From: Acinetobacter celticus
GTDB taxonomy: Bacteria; Pseudomonadota; Gammaproteobacteria; Pseudomonadales; Moraxellaceae
DNA: 64,000 bases
NCBI RefSeq assembly: GCF_001707755.1
Contig: NZ_MBDL01000010.1
Coordinates: forward strand, 147,650 to 211,649
Reading direction: 5' to 3'
The translations under genes were made by a program, and so were the position numbers. Under the pieces are notes generated by a model that ran no database searches, was not told the DNA's origin, and saw only the letters and a program-made list of their open reading frames with translations. Below are positions 8,271 through 17,506 of the stretch, one piece after another. The number at the start of each line of letters is the position of its first letter. Positions within the stretch are counted from its first letter, which is position 1.

Positions 8271-9842
8271 ATGAGGCACTTGAAACAACTCGCTTTATTT
8301 TTAAAACTAGATCTTCAAAGACTGATTTTAATATTAATTATTTTATGTGTATCCTGCCTCTTTGGTAGTTCAATTTTTATTTTAAATCACGTCATTAAAG
8401 CACAACTAATAGAAAATTCACTTTCAGTGAATGAAAAATATGCCTCTAAAATCGCCTTAAGTACAGATCAATATTTCGAAAATATGCTTCAAGAATTGGC
8501 ATATAGTGCAAATACTTTGGGACAAGATTTTTCAAATAATGCATTAGTACAAAGTGAAGCTCATCGTTTAAAATTTCAATCAAATAACTTTAATTCCGTT
8601 TCAATCATTGACAATATGGCGCATATTCGTCATTTAGAACCCCTCAATTTAAAATTCGATGCCAATACAGCCTATAAAACACTCGGTATCACAGAATCAT
8701 TAAAACTAAAAAGAACTTATATATCTCCACCCTATAAATCTATGTCGAACAACCTCATTGTTTTGATGTCACAACCCATTTTTAGTCCAGAGAAGCATTA
8801 TTTAGGTACAGTGACAGGTTCCATTTATTTACAGAAGGAAAATTTGATTAGTGAAATCTTATCGACCACATACTCATACAAAAAGAGTTATATGTATGTT
8901 ATCGATAACCATAATAAAATTATTTTTCACCCAGATAAAAACCGAATTGGTGACGTCGTTCAGCATAATAATGGCCTCAATGCGATGTATCAGAAGCAGC
9001 ATGGCTATATCCAGTTAACCAATAGCAAAGGCATTAATAACTTAGCTGGCTTTGCCCATATTCCTAGTGTTAACTGGATTGTAGTTTCGCAACAACCCAC
9101 CGAAGAACTGTTGGTTCAAGCAAATGCAATTATTTTAAAAGCTGCTATTGGAATTTTTATCTTTTATCTCTTTATGTTCTTTGTAATTTGGAAAATCACC
9201 CAATATATTTCTTCGCCACTCAATGGTTTAGCACAAATGGCAGGCATGCTAGCAACGCCAGAAACTGAGCAGAAAATTACAGAAGTCGATCCGTGGTATT
9301 TTGAAGTCATGCGCTTTCGTACTGCACTATTATTTAGCTCTAAAAAATTTAAAGATAAAATTTCCGAACTAAATTTACATATTAATACCGACCCGCTTAC
9401 AGGTTTGCATAATCGACGTGGAATGCAGTTATTTTTAGAAGAACTGCAAACCATGCAAACTGAATTTGCAGTTCTGCTGATTGATATTGATTTCTTCAAG
9501 CAAGTTAATGATACCTTTGGTCACGACCAAGGTGACGCAGTATTAAAAGCCTTAGCAATACAAATGAAACAAAATTTTAGAGATAATGATGTGTGCTGTC
9601 GTATGGGCGGTGAAGAGTTTTCTGTTTTAATGGCAACGTCAGATCGAGATGCTGTCTATAGTGCAGCAGAAAGGTTACGTAATACAGTGCAACAAAATAC
9701 TGTAAACAGCATAGCACCAATAACAATTTCTATTGGTATTGCATTTTGGCCTTCCGATTCAAATAACGTAAAAGAAGTCTTCAAACATGCAGATAATCGC
9801 CTGTATAGAGCTAAAAATGAAGGACGAAATTGTATTAGATAA
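8271..9842 (+). CDS. diguanylate cyclase with periplasmic dCACHE-like sensor (GGDEF)
   Basis: A 523-residue protein. TM1 is at about 17-40, then a large extracytoplasmic region (about 45-285) whose pattern (FSPEKHYLGTVTGSIYL, YVIDNHNKIIFHPD) is that of a double-Cache sensor, TM2 at about 287-310, a short linker, then a GGDEF domain with active-site GGEEF (446-450) and I-site RDND (437-440). The ATG lies almost against GGGAG; an in-frame TTG at 8280 (MKQLALF) has better spacing and may be the true start. CATAAT near 8229 could be its -10 box. With its divergent neighbour it forms a paired c-di-GMP locus. Confidence 0.88.
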   Translation: MRHLKQLALFLKLDLQRLILILIILCVSCLFGSSIFILNHVIKAQLIENSLSVNEKYASKIALSTDQYFENMLQELAYSANTLGQDFSNNALVQSEAHRLKFQSNNFNSVSIIDNMAHIRHLEPLNLKFDANTAYKTLGITESLKLKRTYISPPYKSMSNNLIVLMSQPIFSPEKHYLGTVTGSIYLQKENLISEILSTTYSYKKSYMYVIDNHNKIIFHPDKNRIGDVVQHNNGLNAMYQKQHGYIQLTNSKGINNLAGFAHIPSVNWIVVSQQPTEELLVQANAIILKAAIGIFIFYLFMFFVIWKITQYISSPLNGLAQMAGMLATPETEQKITEVDPWYFEVMRFRTALLFSSKKFKDKISELNLHINTDPLTGLHNRRGMQLFLEELQTMQTEFAVLLIDIDFFKQVNDTFGHDQGDAVLKALAIQMKQNFRDNDVCCRMGGEEFSVLMATSDRDAVYSAAERLRNTVQQNTVNSIAPITISIGIAFWPSDSNNVKEVFKHADNRLYRAKNEGRNCIR

Positions 9843-9908
9843 TCCGATCTAGCCATGAAATAATATAAAAGCTATATTGGCTTTATAATTCAGACTAAGA
9901 TTTTTAAT

Positions 9909-10061
9909 ATGTTATACATTACTATCTTTATTCTACTTTTTATTATTTATCACTACAGATTAAAAGATGCTCATGTTGGAAGTAGCGAGTATATTTTTTA
10001 CATCTTACTTTCATTCTGTATTATTTTAGCTTTCAAGATTAAACGCATGGCTATAAATTAA
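9909..10061 (+). CDS. possible 50-residue membrane protein
   Basis: An ATG ORF of 50 codons with two strongly hydrophobic stretches (about residues 2-16 and 29-43) separated by a polar hairpin (RLKDAHVGSSE) and a basic tail (KIKRMAIN), consistent with a two-helix inner-membrane peptide. It lies 66 bases after the GGDEF gene on the same strand. The ribosome site is weak (only AAGA about 10 bases upstream). AT-rich DNA makes such hydrophobic ORFs by chance, so this is a candidate only. Confidence 0.35.
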   Translation: MLYITIFILLFIIYHYRLKDAHVGSSEYIFYILLSFCIILAFKIKRMAIN

Positions 10062-10070
10062 TTAAACTCT

Positions 10071-10108
10071 CCTAAAAAAGAAAAGCCCTAATTTAAAGGA
10101 CTTTTCTT
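10071..10108 (-). terminator. terminator hairpin at the end of maeA
   Basis: AAGAAAAG (10078-10085) pairs with CTTTTCTT (10101-10108), with a further CC/GG pair. On the minus strand the 3' arm is followed by a T-run (the A-run at 10074-10079 on the plus strand), so it fits maeA transcripts best. Confidence 0.65.
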
Positions 10109-10124
10109 GATAAAAATATCAATA

Positions 10125-10158
10125 TAGTTTTATGCACCGTACACTGTGCACAAAACTA
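10125..10158. repeat. 13-bp imperfect inverted repeat directly after maeA
   Basis: TAGTTTTATGCAC (10125-10137) and GTGCACAAAACTA (10146-10158) pair with one mismatch around an 8-base loop, immediately past the maeA stop. There is no long T-run, so it could protect the mRNA 3' end or assist the terminator just beyond it. Confidence 0.5.
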
Positions 10159-10159
10159 T

Positions 10160-11860
10160 TTAAAACGTAATACGTTGATACTGACGGTATTCCGGTTTCC
10201 AGAAATTCGCTTCTATTTTCTTTTGCAATTCTTCAAGACTAATCACAGGAGCAACCCCATCTTGCATCGCTGCTTGAGCCACTTTGATTGCAATGATTTT
10301 TGAAATTTGCTGAATTTGACTTAAATCTGGCAACAAATCTGCATCAGGATTTTGTAGTTTTGGCGAACAATCAGCCAAGGCATTACTAGAAGCCATTAAC
10401 ATACTGTCAGTTACACGCGTTGCGCCTGAAGCAATAACACCTAGACCAATACCCGGGAAAATATAAGAATTATTACACTGAGAAATATTGTAAATTTTCT
10501 CTTGATAAATCACAGGTGCAAATGGACTACCCGTTGCAATCAGTGCCTTGCCCTTGCTCCATTCAATAATATCAGCAGGAACAGCCTCTACACGTGACGT
10601 TGGATTAGACAATGGCATCACAATTGGGTTTTCACAATTCTGTGACATAGTTTTAATCACGTCTTTGGTAAATAACCCCGGTTGACCTGAAACACCAATT
10701 AATACAGTCGGTTTGGCGTGATGAACCACATCATGCAATGAGATAATTTCATCTGCATTCCCCCAAAGTGCCACATCTTCAGGTTTTTGAGCCAATTTTC
10801 TTTGAAAATCTAACAAGTTAGGCTGATTTTCTGTAATTAGACCAAAACGATCGACCATAAAGACGCGCTTACGTGCTTCTGCATCGGTCAAACCTTCAGC
10901 AATCATTTGTGCAATAATTTGTTCTGCAATACCACATCCTGCAGAACCTGCGCCTAAGAAAGTTACCACTTGATCTTTTAGTTGCTTTTTAGCTGCATGT
11001 GAAGCTGCAATCAAACTTCCGACAGATACAGCCGCTGTTCCTTGAATATCATCATTGAAACAGCAAATTTTATCACGGTATTTTTCTAGCAAAGGCATGG
11101 CATTTTTTTGCGCAAAATCTTCAAATTGAATCAATGCTTCAGGCCATCTTTGTTGAATAGCCTGAATCACCATATCAACAAAGTTATAATATTCTTCACC
11201 TGAAATTCGTGGCTGACGACACCCCATGTATATTGGATCATTCAATAACTGCGGATTATTCGTACCGACATCTAGGGTAATAGGTAGCGTATATGCAGGA
11301 CTAATACCACCACAAGCGGTATAAAGTGATAGTTTTCCAATTGGAATACCCATACCACCAATGCCTTGATCGCCTAGTCCTAAAATGCGCTCACCGTCGG
11401 TAATAACAATAACTTTGACATTACGGCGATTAACATTGTGCAAAATACTATCAATTTGCTCGCGATCTGGATAAGAAATAAAAATACCACGATGACGGCG
11501 ATAAATATCCGAAAAACGCTGACAAGCCTCACCAACAGTTGGTGTATAAATAATAGGCATCATTTCAGTCAAGTGGTTTTCAATTAAATGATAAAAGAGT
11601 GTTTCGTTGGTATCTTGAATATTACGGAGGTAAATGTGTTTATTAATCGCATCATTAAATGCGCAATACTGTTGATATGAACGCTGACTTTGCTCTTCAA
11701 TTGTTTCAGCTACGTGCGGAATAAGACCATGTAGATTGAAGTTTTTACGCTCTTCTGCTGTAAAAGCCGAACCTTTATTTAAAAGTGGGAGTTCCAACAA
11801 CGTATTTCCCGCATAGGGAATGTACAACGGGCGTTTAGATTTCAAGTTCTCTGCAGGCAT
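10160..11860 (-). CDS. maeA: NAD-dependent malic enzyme
   Basis: Oxidative decarboxylation of malate to pyruvate with NAD. The 566 residues match E. coli SfcA/MaeA (565). The malic N-terminal domain holds [21 protein letters not shown] (about 104-124) and the catalytic region [20 protein letters not shown]. The NAD-binding domain has the dinucleotide loop [11 protein letters not shown] (about 303-313) and the late signature [14 protein letters not shown]. No phosphotransacetylase domain follows, so it is the short NAD type. It stands alone, with two hairpins after its stop. Confidence 0.95.
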   Translation of the reverse strand: MPAENLKSKRPLYIPYAGNTLLELPLLNKGSAFTAEERKNFNLHGLIPHVAETIEEQSQRSYQQYCAFNDAINKHIYLRNIQDTNETLFYHLIENHLTEMMPIIYTPTVGEACQRFSDIYRRHRGIFISYPDREQIDSILHNVNRRNVKVIVITDGERILGLGDQGIGGMGIPIGKLSLYTACGGISPAYTLPITLDVGTNNPQLLNDPIYMGCRQPRISGEEYYNFVDMVIQAIQQRWPEALIQFEDFAQKNAMPLLEKYRDKICCFNDDIQGTAAVSVGSLIAASHAAKKQLKDQVVTFLGAGSAGCGIAEQIIAQMIAEGLTDAEARKRVFMVDRFGLITENQPNLLDFQRKLAQKPEDVALWGNADEIISLHDVVHHAKPTVLIGVSGQPGLFTKDVIKTMSQNCENPIVMPLSNPTSRVEAVPADIIEWSKGKALIATGSPFAPVIYQEKIYNISQCNNSYIFPGIGLGVIASGATRVTDSMLMASSNALADCSPKLQNPDADLLPDLSQIQQISKIIAIKVAQAAMQDGVAPVISLEELQKKIEANFWKPEYRQYQRITF

Positions 11861-11953
11861 TATGCGATCTCATTTGTTCAGATTTAAACTGCAATCTCCA
11901 AGAGATTTGCTTTGTATGTCAGTTTTTAATAGCTTAGACCTATTTGTGGTGAA

Positions 11954-12188
11954 GTGGCTATTTATAAAATTAATAGTGATATTATTCATATTTCTATAGG
12001 TGATATAGAGACCTTAAATAGCTTAGATCATCGCCAATACGTTCATTTTTTCGCTTTAGTTTTGTATTCATGAGAAATTACTTAGATATTTTAACTATGA
12101 GTTGTCTCTTTATAGTGATAAAGCGAATCAACAGCATGTGGAAAAAACTCAACGGCATATTTACGCTCTTACAAATCCTAAAAATTAG
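11954..12188 (+). pseudogene. small hypothetical ORF split by a frameshift
   Basis: Two abutting reading frames look like one coding sequence. The first runs from GTG 11954 to TGA 12071-12073 (MAIYKINSDIIHI, DIETLNSLDHRQYVHFFALV). The second, in the +1 frame, is open from about 12057 to TAG 12186-12188 (HEKLLRYFNYELSLYSDKA, NQQHVEKTQRHIYALTNP). Together they give about 80 residues with amphipathic, non-repetitive composition unlike the chance hydrophobic ORFs nearby. GGTG lies just before the GTG. It may be a broken gene, a programmed shift or a sequence error. No family is recognised. Confidence 0.35.
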
Positions 12189-12202
12189 CTTCTTTTAATA
12201 CT

Positions 12203-13321
12203 CTACGACAAGCGATTTCGAAATAGCCATGCGGCCAAAGGAAGTGTGATCACAGCCAAAACAATCATAGGAATAAAATCATATTTAACTTGGCTGAACT
12301 GCGCACCTTCCAAATATACCCGTTGTGTCAAATTAATTCCAAAACGTAGCGGATTTGCATACGTAATGATTTCCAGTATTTTAGGCATATTTTGTACGGG
12401 TGTGAGCAAACCTGAAAGCAACATCAAAGGCATAATCAGCAAAAAGGTAAATAGCATTGCTTGTTGCATATTTAATGAAATTGCAGAGATCGATAAGCCC
12501 AGCCCTACCACTGCAATATTAAAACTAACTAAGCCAAAGTACAGTAGCCCAATTGAACCATTCATTGGAATTTGAAACCAAAATAAAATGATCAGTAAAA
12601 TAATTGTCGATTGTATTAAGCCAACAAAAATTGGGGGCAAAGCTTTCCCAATCATAATATGCAGAGGCGTATACGGCGTCACTAAAAGTTGATCAAAAGT
12701 ACCCTGTTCACGCTCCCGCGCTACCGACAATGCTGACAGCAAAAGGGTTTGCATCATGCTTAAAGCCGCAATTAAAGATGGCATAAGCCCCCAGCGCGAC
12801 TCTAAATTAGGGTTATACCATATTCGTGTTTCAATATTGATTGGAGATGCATTCCCCAATTGTTGTTGATTAAACTGCCCGACTACAGCACCAATATAAG
12901 ACCCTGCAATACCTGCTGTAAATGAGTTTCGCCCATCTAAAATAACTTGTATTGGGGATGCTTGCTGCAGATTTAGCTTGGTTTCAAAGTCCGCAGGAAT
13001 GCTAATCACTGCTAGAGCTTTACGATCATCTATAACTTGTTTAATTTGATCGCTATTTTGTAAAGTTTCTATTCGATTAAAAACACCAGAACCATCTAGT
13101 TTAGAAATGAATGCAGTAGAAGCCTGCCCTTTACTTTGATCTAAAACCGCATAATCCACATGATTGACATCGTAACTGGCCGCATATCCAAAAATCAGGG
13201 CTTGCATCAATGCAGGCGCAATCAAAATAATACGGTTCGCGGGGTCACTAAAAATGGTTAAAAATTCTTTTTTGACTAAACAACTTAAATAAGCTAACCA
13301 CGCAATGATTGAATTGAACAT
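12203..13321 (-). CDS. ybhR: ABC-2 type permease, YbhR-like
   Basis: A 372-residue inner-membrane permease: TM1 at about 22-42, a long periplasmic loop (45-170), then five TM helices at about 180-368, the ABC-2 arrangement. The AREREQGTFDQLLVTP motif near 202-217 is the cytoplasmic coupling region that meets the ATPase. The gene starts 4 bases after the sister permease ends. The set of membrane fusion protein, double ATPase and two permeases matches E. coli YbhG-F-S-R in order and lengths, where it exports drugs and cations. The partner outer-membrane channel is not encoded here. Confidence 0.85.
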   Translation of the reverse strand: MFNSIIAWLAYLSCLVKKEFLTIFSDPANRIILIAPALMQALIFGYAASYDVNHVDYAVLDQSKGQASTAFISKLDGSGVFNRIETLQNSDQIKQVIDDRKALAVISIPADFETKLNLQQASPIQVILDGRNSFTAGIAGSYIGAVVGQFNQQQLGNASPINIETRIWYNPNLESRWGLMPSLIAALSMMQTLLLSALSVAREREQGTFDQLLVTPYTPLHIMIGKALPPIFVGLIQSTIILLIILFWFQIPMNGSIGLLYFGLVSFNIAVVGLGLSISAISLNMQQAMLFTFLLIMPLMLLSGLLTPVQNMPKILEIITYANPLRFGINLTQRVYLEGAQFSQVKYDFIPMIVLAVITLPLAAWLFRNRLS

Positions 13322-13325
13322 AGGC

Positions 13326-14450
13326 TTATCTCAGCTGTTTTTTTAAAGAATAGGTTGATGCAATAGTCAGCACCACCACATAAATCATTAAAATACTGCA
13401 TTCTTTTAGCCATAAAACCCAATCATCGCCACCCAAAAATAACGTTTTAATAAGAGTCATAAAATGTGTGGCAGGTAAAATTTGACTGATGACCTGTATG
13501 ACACTGGGTAAGTTACGCGTATCAAAGACAAAGCCTGACAACATTAAAGCAGGCATAAAACTGGCTAAAAGTGCAATTTGACTGGCCTGAAACTGGCTTT
13601 TGGCAAAACCTGAAATAGTCAAGCCCAGTAGTAATGACACAAGTAAATAGATGAAAGACGCACTGACAATAGAAAAAATAGAGCCACGCATAGGAACTTC
13701 AAACAACCAATACGATGCAACGAGGCACATCACAATATCAATCATGCCAATTACAATATAAGGAGTTAGTTTGGCCAGTACAATTTCTATAGGTCGCACT
13801 GGTGTTACAAATAGCGCCTCCAAAGTGCCTCGTTCACGCTCTCGTGCGATCAACAAACCTGTAAGAAATGCGCCAATCAGTGTCAAAATCAACACAATTA
13901 ACCCAGGCACCAAATACCATGTGCTGTTAGATGATTCGTTAAACCACATCCGTTGTTCTATCGTCACCATGGCAGTAGCAGAACTTAAATTTTGACGCGC
14001 TGCATTCATGGTTACTACGTTATTCACGGCCCCTGTGACATAACCCTGCATAGCAACTGCAATACTGCTAGAGCGACCATTCAGCAATAGTTGTAACTTA
14101 GCGTTACCTTGGGCACTATCTATAGCAAAAGTAGATGGGATCACCAAAATTGCATCAATTTCATCATTTTTAATTGCCCAAATTGCTTCAGGGTAATGAA
14201 TATATTGTTGTGTACTGAGATAGCGCGAGCCTTGCAACCCTGAAATGACTTGCTGGCTTTGTGGTGTAGGTTGTTCAACCACCACTCCAACCCGTCCATT
14301 GCTTAAATCTAAAGAAAGTCCATAACCAAATAAAAGAATGAGGACAATGGGTAAAAGTAAGCCAATGGCCAAACTGCTTTTATCGCGTATGAGTTGTCGC
14401 GTTTCTTTTTTCAGTAAGGCCTTAAAGCGTACAAGAAAAGCCAAAGTCAT
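13326..14450 (-). CDS. ybhS: ABC-2 type permease, YbhS-like
   Basis: A 374-residue permease paralogous to its downstream neighbour: TM1 at about 23-45, periplasmic loop to about 175, five further helices, and the coupling motif ARERERGTLEALFVTP (about 203-218). It should heterodimerise with the YbhR-like protein and be driven by the double-ATPase subunit. Its ATG shares one base with the stop of the ATPase gene (TAATG), implying translational coupling. The substrate cannot be read from sequence. Confidence 0.85.
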   Translation of the reverse strand: MTLAFLVRFKALLKKETRQLIRDKSSLAIGLLLPIVLILLFGYGLSLDLSNGRVGVVVEQPTPQSQQVISGLQGSRYLSTQQYIHYPEAIWAIKNDEIDAILVIPSTFAIDSAQGNAKLQLLLNGRSSSIAVAMQGYVTGAVNNVVTMNAARQNLSSATAMVTIEQRMWFNESSNSTWYLVPGLIVLILTLIGAFLTGLLIARERERGTLEALFVTPVRPIEIVLAKLTPYIVIGMIDIVMCLVASYWLFEVPMRGSIFSIVSASFIYLLVSLLLGLTISGFAKSQFQASQIALLASFMPALMLSGFVFDTRNLPSVIQVISQILPATHFMTLIKTLFLGGDDWVLWLKECSILMIYVVVLTIASTYSLKKQLR

Positions 14451-16222
14451 TAGACCGCCTCCTCTTGTTGTATATTCGCCCGCGCTTGTTCCACAATAGC
14501 AATAAAGGCACTATTCATGTCTAATGCTTCATCTGAACCTGCTTGTTGTCGTACTTGATTGGGCGAACCAAGTGCCAACATTTTCCCTGCATCTTGAATC
14601 GCAATACGATCGCAATATTCCGCTTCTTCCATAAAGTGCGTGGTAATAATGACCGTAATGCCTTTATTGGCCAGCTCACCGATGGTGTACCAAAAGGCAC
14701 GGCGCGCCAGTGGATCTATGCCACTGGTCGGCTCATCTAAAAAGATAATTTCAGGTTCATGTAACAGAGCTGTTGCCATAGACAGTCGTTGCTTATAACC
14801 GTTAGGTAAATCTTCACTTTTAATATGTGGCTTCAAATTAAACTGTTGTAGCGCATTTTCAATTTGTGTCTTTAATTTTTTACCAGACAAGCCGTAAGCA
14901 CCGCCAAAAAACTTTAAATTGTCTATGACCGTTAAATTACCATATAAAGCAAATTTCTGTGACACATAGCCAATACGGGCACGCGCCTGTGCTCGAGCGT
15001 TACGCAAATTCATTCCCGCAACGTCTAATGAACCACTACTGGCAGGCAACAAACCACATAACATCCGAAATGTTGTGGTTTTACCTGCTCCATTTGGCCC
15101 CAATAAGCCAAAAATTTCACCGCGTTTTACCTCAAAGGACGTACTGGCAACAGCCGTAAAATCTCCAAATTTTCTTACCAAATCTTTGACGGCTATGGCG
15201 GGTTCATCGACTAAATGGGAACTTACTGTTTCTTTGCTCAGTTGAGTGACAGAAGTATATGAATGATGCTCTTGTTGTGTTTCATGCAGAAACATCATAA
15301 AAGCATCTTCTAAATTTGGTTCCCGAACCTGAACATGCATGCCTTCGGGTAACAGATCAGATGGAAGTTGAGGATATTGCGGATTGGTAATAAAACGTAC
15401 ACTGGCACCTTTGGGTACAGCATCAATAACGTATTGCACGTTTTCCAACAAATAGGCTTGCAACACCCGTGGTTTCATTCCTTGGGGTGGCGCAACTTGC
15501 CAGGTTAACCCTTGAACTTGCTCACGAAGCTGTTTTGGTGTTCCTTGCTTAAGTATCTTTCCTTCATACATCACATAGACTTGGGCACAACGTTCCGCTT
15601 CATCCATATATGCGGTACTAATAATGACGCTAAGATTTTCCTCATGCACCAATTGTTCAATAATTTCCCATAAATCACGGCGTGATAAAGGGTCGACGCC
15701 TACACTGGGTTCATCTAGTAATAACAGTTCAGGAGAACGTACCAAGGTACAGGCCAACCCTAATTTTTGTTTCATTCCACCAGACAACTTTCCTGCTGGG
15801 CGATGCGTAAAATTGGTTAAATCGGTAATTTTCAGTAGCCGTTCAAAGCGTTGTTTTCGAATATTTTGTGGCACGCCATGCAGGTCTGCATACAAGTCTA
15901 AATTTTCCTGCACACTTAAATCTTCATATAAACCAAAACGTTGTGGCATATAGCTGATACGATCTTGTACACGTTGTGGATGTTGGGTGACATCAAAACC
16001 TAAAACCTCTAATTGTCCTGATGTCAGCGGATATAGCCCTGCCAATAAGCGTAAAAATGTTGTTTTTCCTGCACCATCTGGCCCAACCAATGCCGTTAAT
16101 TCACCCGCTTTAATTTCCATATTTAAGCCATCAAGTGCACGAATTTCGGGTACACCTTTGGTTCCAGATGGAAATGTCTGAATAATCTCTTTTGCATGAA
16201 CAATCATACTGGGCACTTTCAT
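14450..16222 (-). CDS. ybhF: fused double ABC ATPase, YbhF-like
   Basis: A 590-residue protein with two complete ABC ATPase domains, close to E. coli YbhF (578). Domain 1: Walker A GPDGAGKTT (about 47-55), signature LSGGMKQKLGLA, Walker B LLLDEPSVGVDP. Domain 2: Walker A GPNGAGKTT (about 375-383), a degenerate signature LPNGYKQRLSMA, Walker B IIFLDEPTSGIDP. The second signature has PNG instead of SGG, an asymmetry known in paired ABC domains. Alternative ATG at 16207 (MIVHAKE). It lies 1 base after the fusion-protein gene and overlaps the next by one base, so the four genes form an operon. Confidence 0.9.
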   Translation of the reverse strand: MKVPSMIVHAKEIIQTFPSGTKGVPEIRALDGLNMEIKAGELTALVGPDGAGKTTFLRLLAGLYPLTSGQLEVLGFDVTQHPQRVQDRISYMPQRFGLYEDLSVQENLDLYADLHGVPQNIRKQRFERLLKITDLTNFTHRPAGKLSGGMKQKLGLACTLVRSPELLLLDEPSVGVDPLSRRDLWEIIEQLVHEENLSVIISTAYMDEAERCAQVYVMYEGKILKQGTPKQLREQVQGLTWQVAPPQGMKPRVLQAYLLENVQYVIDAVPKGASVRFITNPQYPQLPSDLLPEGMHVQVREPNLEDAFMMFLHETQQEHHSYTSVTQLSKETVSSHLVDEPAIAVKDLVRKFGDFTAVASTSFEVKRGEIFGLLGPNGAGKTTTFRMLCGLLPASSGSLDVAGMNLRNARAQARARIGYVSQKFALYGNLTVIDNLKFFGGAYGLSGKKLKTQIENALQQFNLKPHIKSEDLPNGYKQRLSMATALLHEPEIIFLDEPTSGIDPLARRAFWYTIGELANKGITVIITTHFMEEAEYCDRIAIQDAGKMLALGSPNQVRQQAGSDEALDMNSAFIAIVEQARANIQQEEAV

Positions 16223-16223
16223 A

Positions 16224-17240
16224 TTATTTTTGCTCTGTATGTGCAGATGCTTTGGCCATTTTGACCGTAACAGGTTGTCCCATTTTTAACTGGTCGTTTG
16301 GATCTTGCACATATACCCGCACTTCATATACCAGTGTGGTGCGAATATCTTCTGTTTGTACGGTCTTTGGCGTAAATTCAGCCACAGATGAGATATAGCC
16401 AATTGTGCCCTGTATGGGCTGATTAGGTTTTGAATCACGAATGACCTGCGCAGTAGAACCTATTTTAATTTCAGATAAATCGGCTTCATTGGCATATACC
16501 CGTACCCATTTAGGGTTCGTCAATGCGAGGGTGTACACTGTTTTTTGTGCCGTGGTCATGTCACCAACTTCTTGCAAACGCGCACGGACAACGGCATTAA
16601 CTGGCGAACGCAATTGGCTTTGCGCAATTTTGTATTGCATTAAATCTAAATTGGCTTTTGTAACATCTACTTGCGCCTTTGCTGCTGTGCGGTCTTCTTT
16701 GCGTGCCCCTTTTTCCAGTAACACCAAATTGGCTTGGCGTTCTTTGACACTTGCAATAGCAGTATTCACATTACTTTGAGCGCCGTCTATTTCTTGCTTA
16801 CTAATGGCTTTACCACCTGTGCTGTTAAATAAAGCCTGATAACGTTGTAAATCTTTCGTGGCTTTATCCAGCTGTGCCTGCGCGGATACAACTTGCGCTT
16901 TTGCCTGAGCAATTTCTTCAGGTCGCGTACCTGCATCTTGTTCATCGACAGCTTGTTGTTGCACAACCAACTGTGCTTGGGCCTGTTTGGCTTGAATTTC
17001 TAAAGCTTGCGTGTCTAAAACTGCCAGTACCTGTCCTTCCTGAACATGGTCTCCTTCCTGAACATTTAAAGCTTTAATTCGCCCCGATCCTTCAAAAGCC
17101 AAAGACACCTGACGAATATCTACATTGCCATATAAAGTTAACTCATTAACGGAGTCTTCATCTTTATTCATTACCCAATATGCAGTTATTGCCACAATAA
17201 CGACCATAACAACAATTCCAGCAATGATTATTTTTTTCAT
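16224..17240 (-). CDS. ybhG: HlyD-family membrane fusion protein, YbhG-like
   Basis: A 338-residue periplasmic adaptor: N-terminal membrane anchor (about 4-24), barrel-sandwich halves (VQEGDHVQEGQVLAVLDTQ near 62-80; the second half near 208-240), and a long alpha-helical coiled-coil hairpin (about 82-200) rich in Ala, Gln and Lys repeats. It would link the ABC permease pair to an outer-membrane TolC-like channel. It is the first gene of the operon. E. coli ybh has the TetR gene cecR in front; here there is none in the 266-base upstream gap. Confidence 0.88.
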   Translation of the reverse strand: MKKIIIAGIVVMVVIVAITAYWVMNKDEDSVNELTLYGNVDIRQVSLAFEGSGRIKALNVQEGDHVQEGQVLAVLDTQALEIQAKQAQAQLVVQQQAVDEQDAGTRPEEIAQAKAQVVSAQAQLDKATKDLQRYQALFNSTGGKAISKQEIDGAQSNVNTAIASVKERQANLVLLEKGARKEDRTAAKAQVDVTKANLDLMQYKIAQSQLRSPVNAVVRARLQEVGDMTTAQKTVYTLALTNPKWVRVYANEADLSEIKIGSTAQVIRDSKPNQPIQGTIGYISSVAEFTPKTVQTEDIRTTLVYEVRVYVQDPNDQLKMGQPVTVKMAKASAHTEQK

Positions 17241-17465
17241 GATGAATAGACCTTTATCTGATCAGAATTGCATAATTTCAGTTCAATTTAAATTACCATA
17301 GCCGTCTAAATAAAAGACATTTTTCAATTATTAATTTAGCTTCGGTTGGAGTTCATTGTTATTTTTAGAGCAAAGATGGCTTTTATTACACGATATTAGA
17401 TATACATTTTAAATAAAGCTTATGTAGCTGAGCATGCAGAAATTTATAAAAAAATAAATCATCCA

Positions 17466-17496
17466 GAAAATGCAGAATACATCATTCTGCATTTTC
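17466..17496 (-). terminator. terminator of the czc operon
   Basis: A perfect 13-bp stem, GAAAATGCAGAAT (17466-17478) with ATTCTGCATTTTC (17484-17496), closes a 5-base loop 10 bases past the czcA stop. The T-run is short but the stem is strong. It also isolates czcA from the ybh operon downstream. Confidence 0.7.
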
Positions 17497-17506
17497 CAAA
17501 TTTAAA

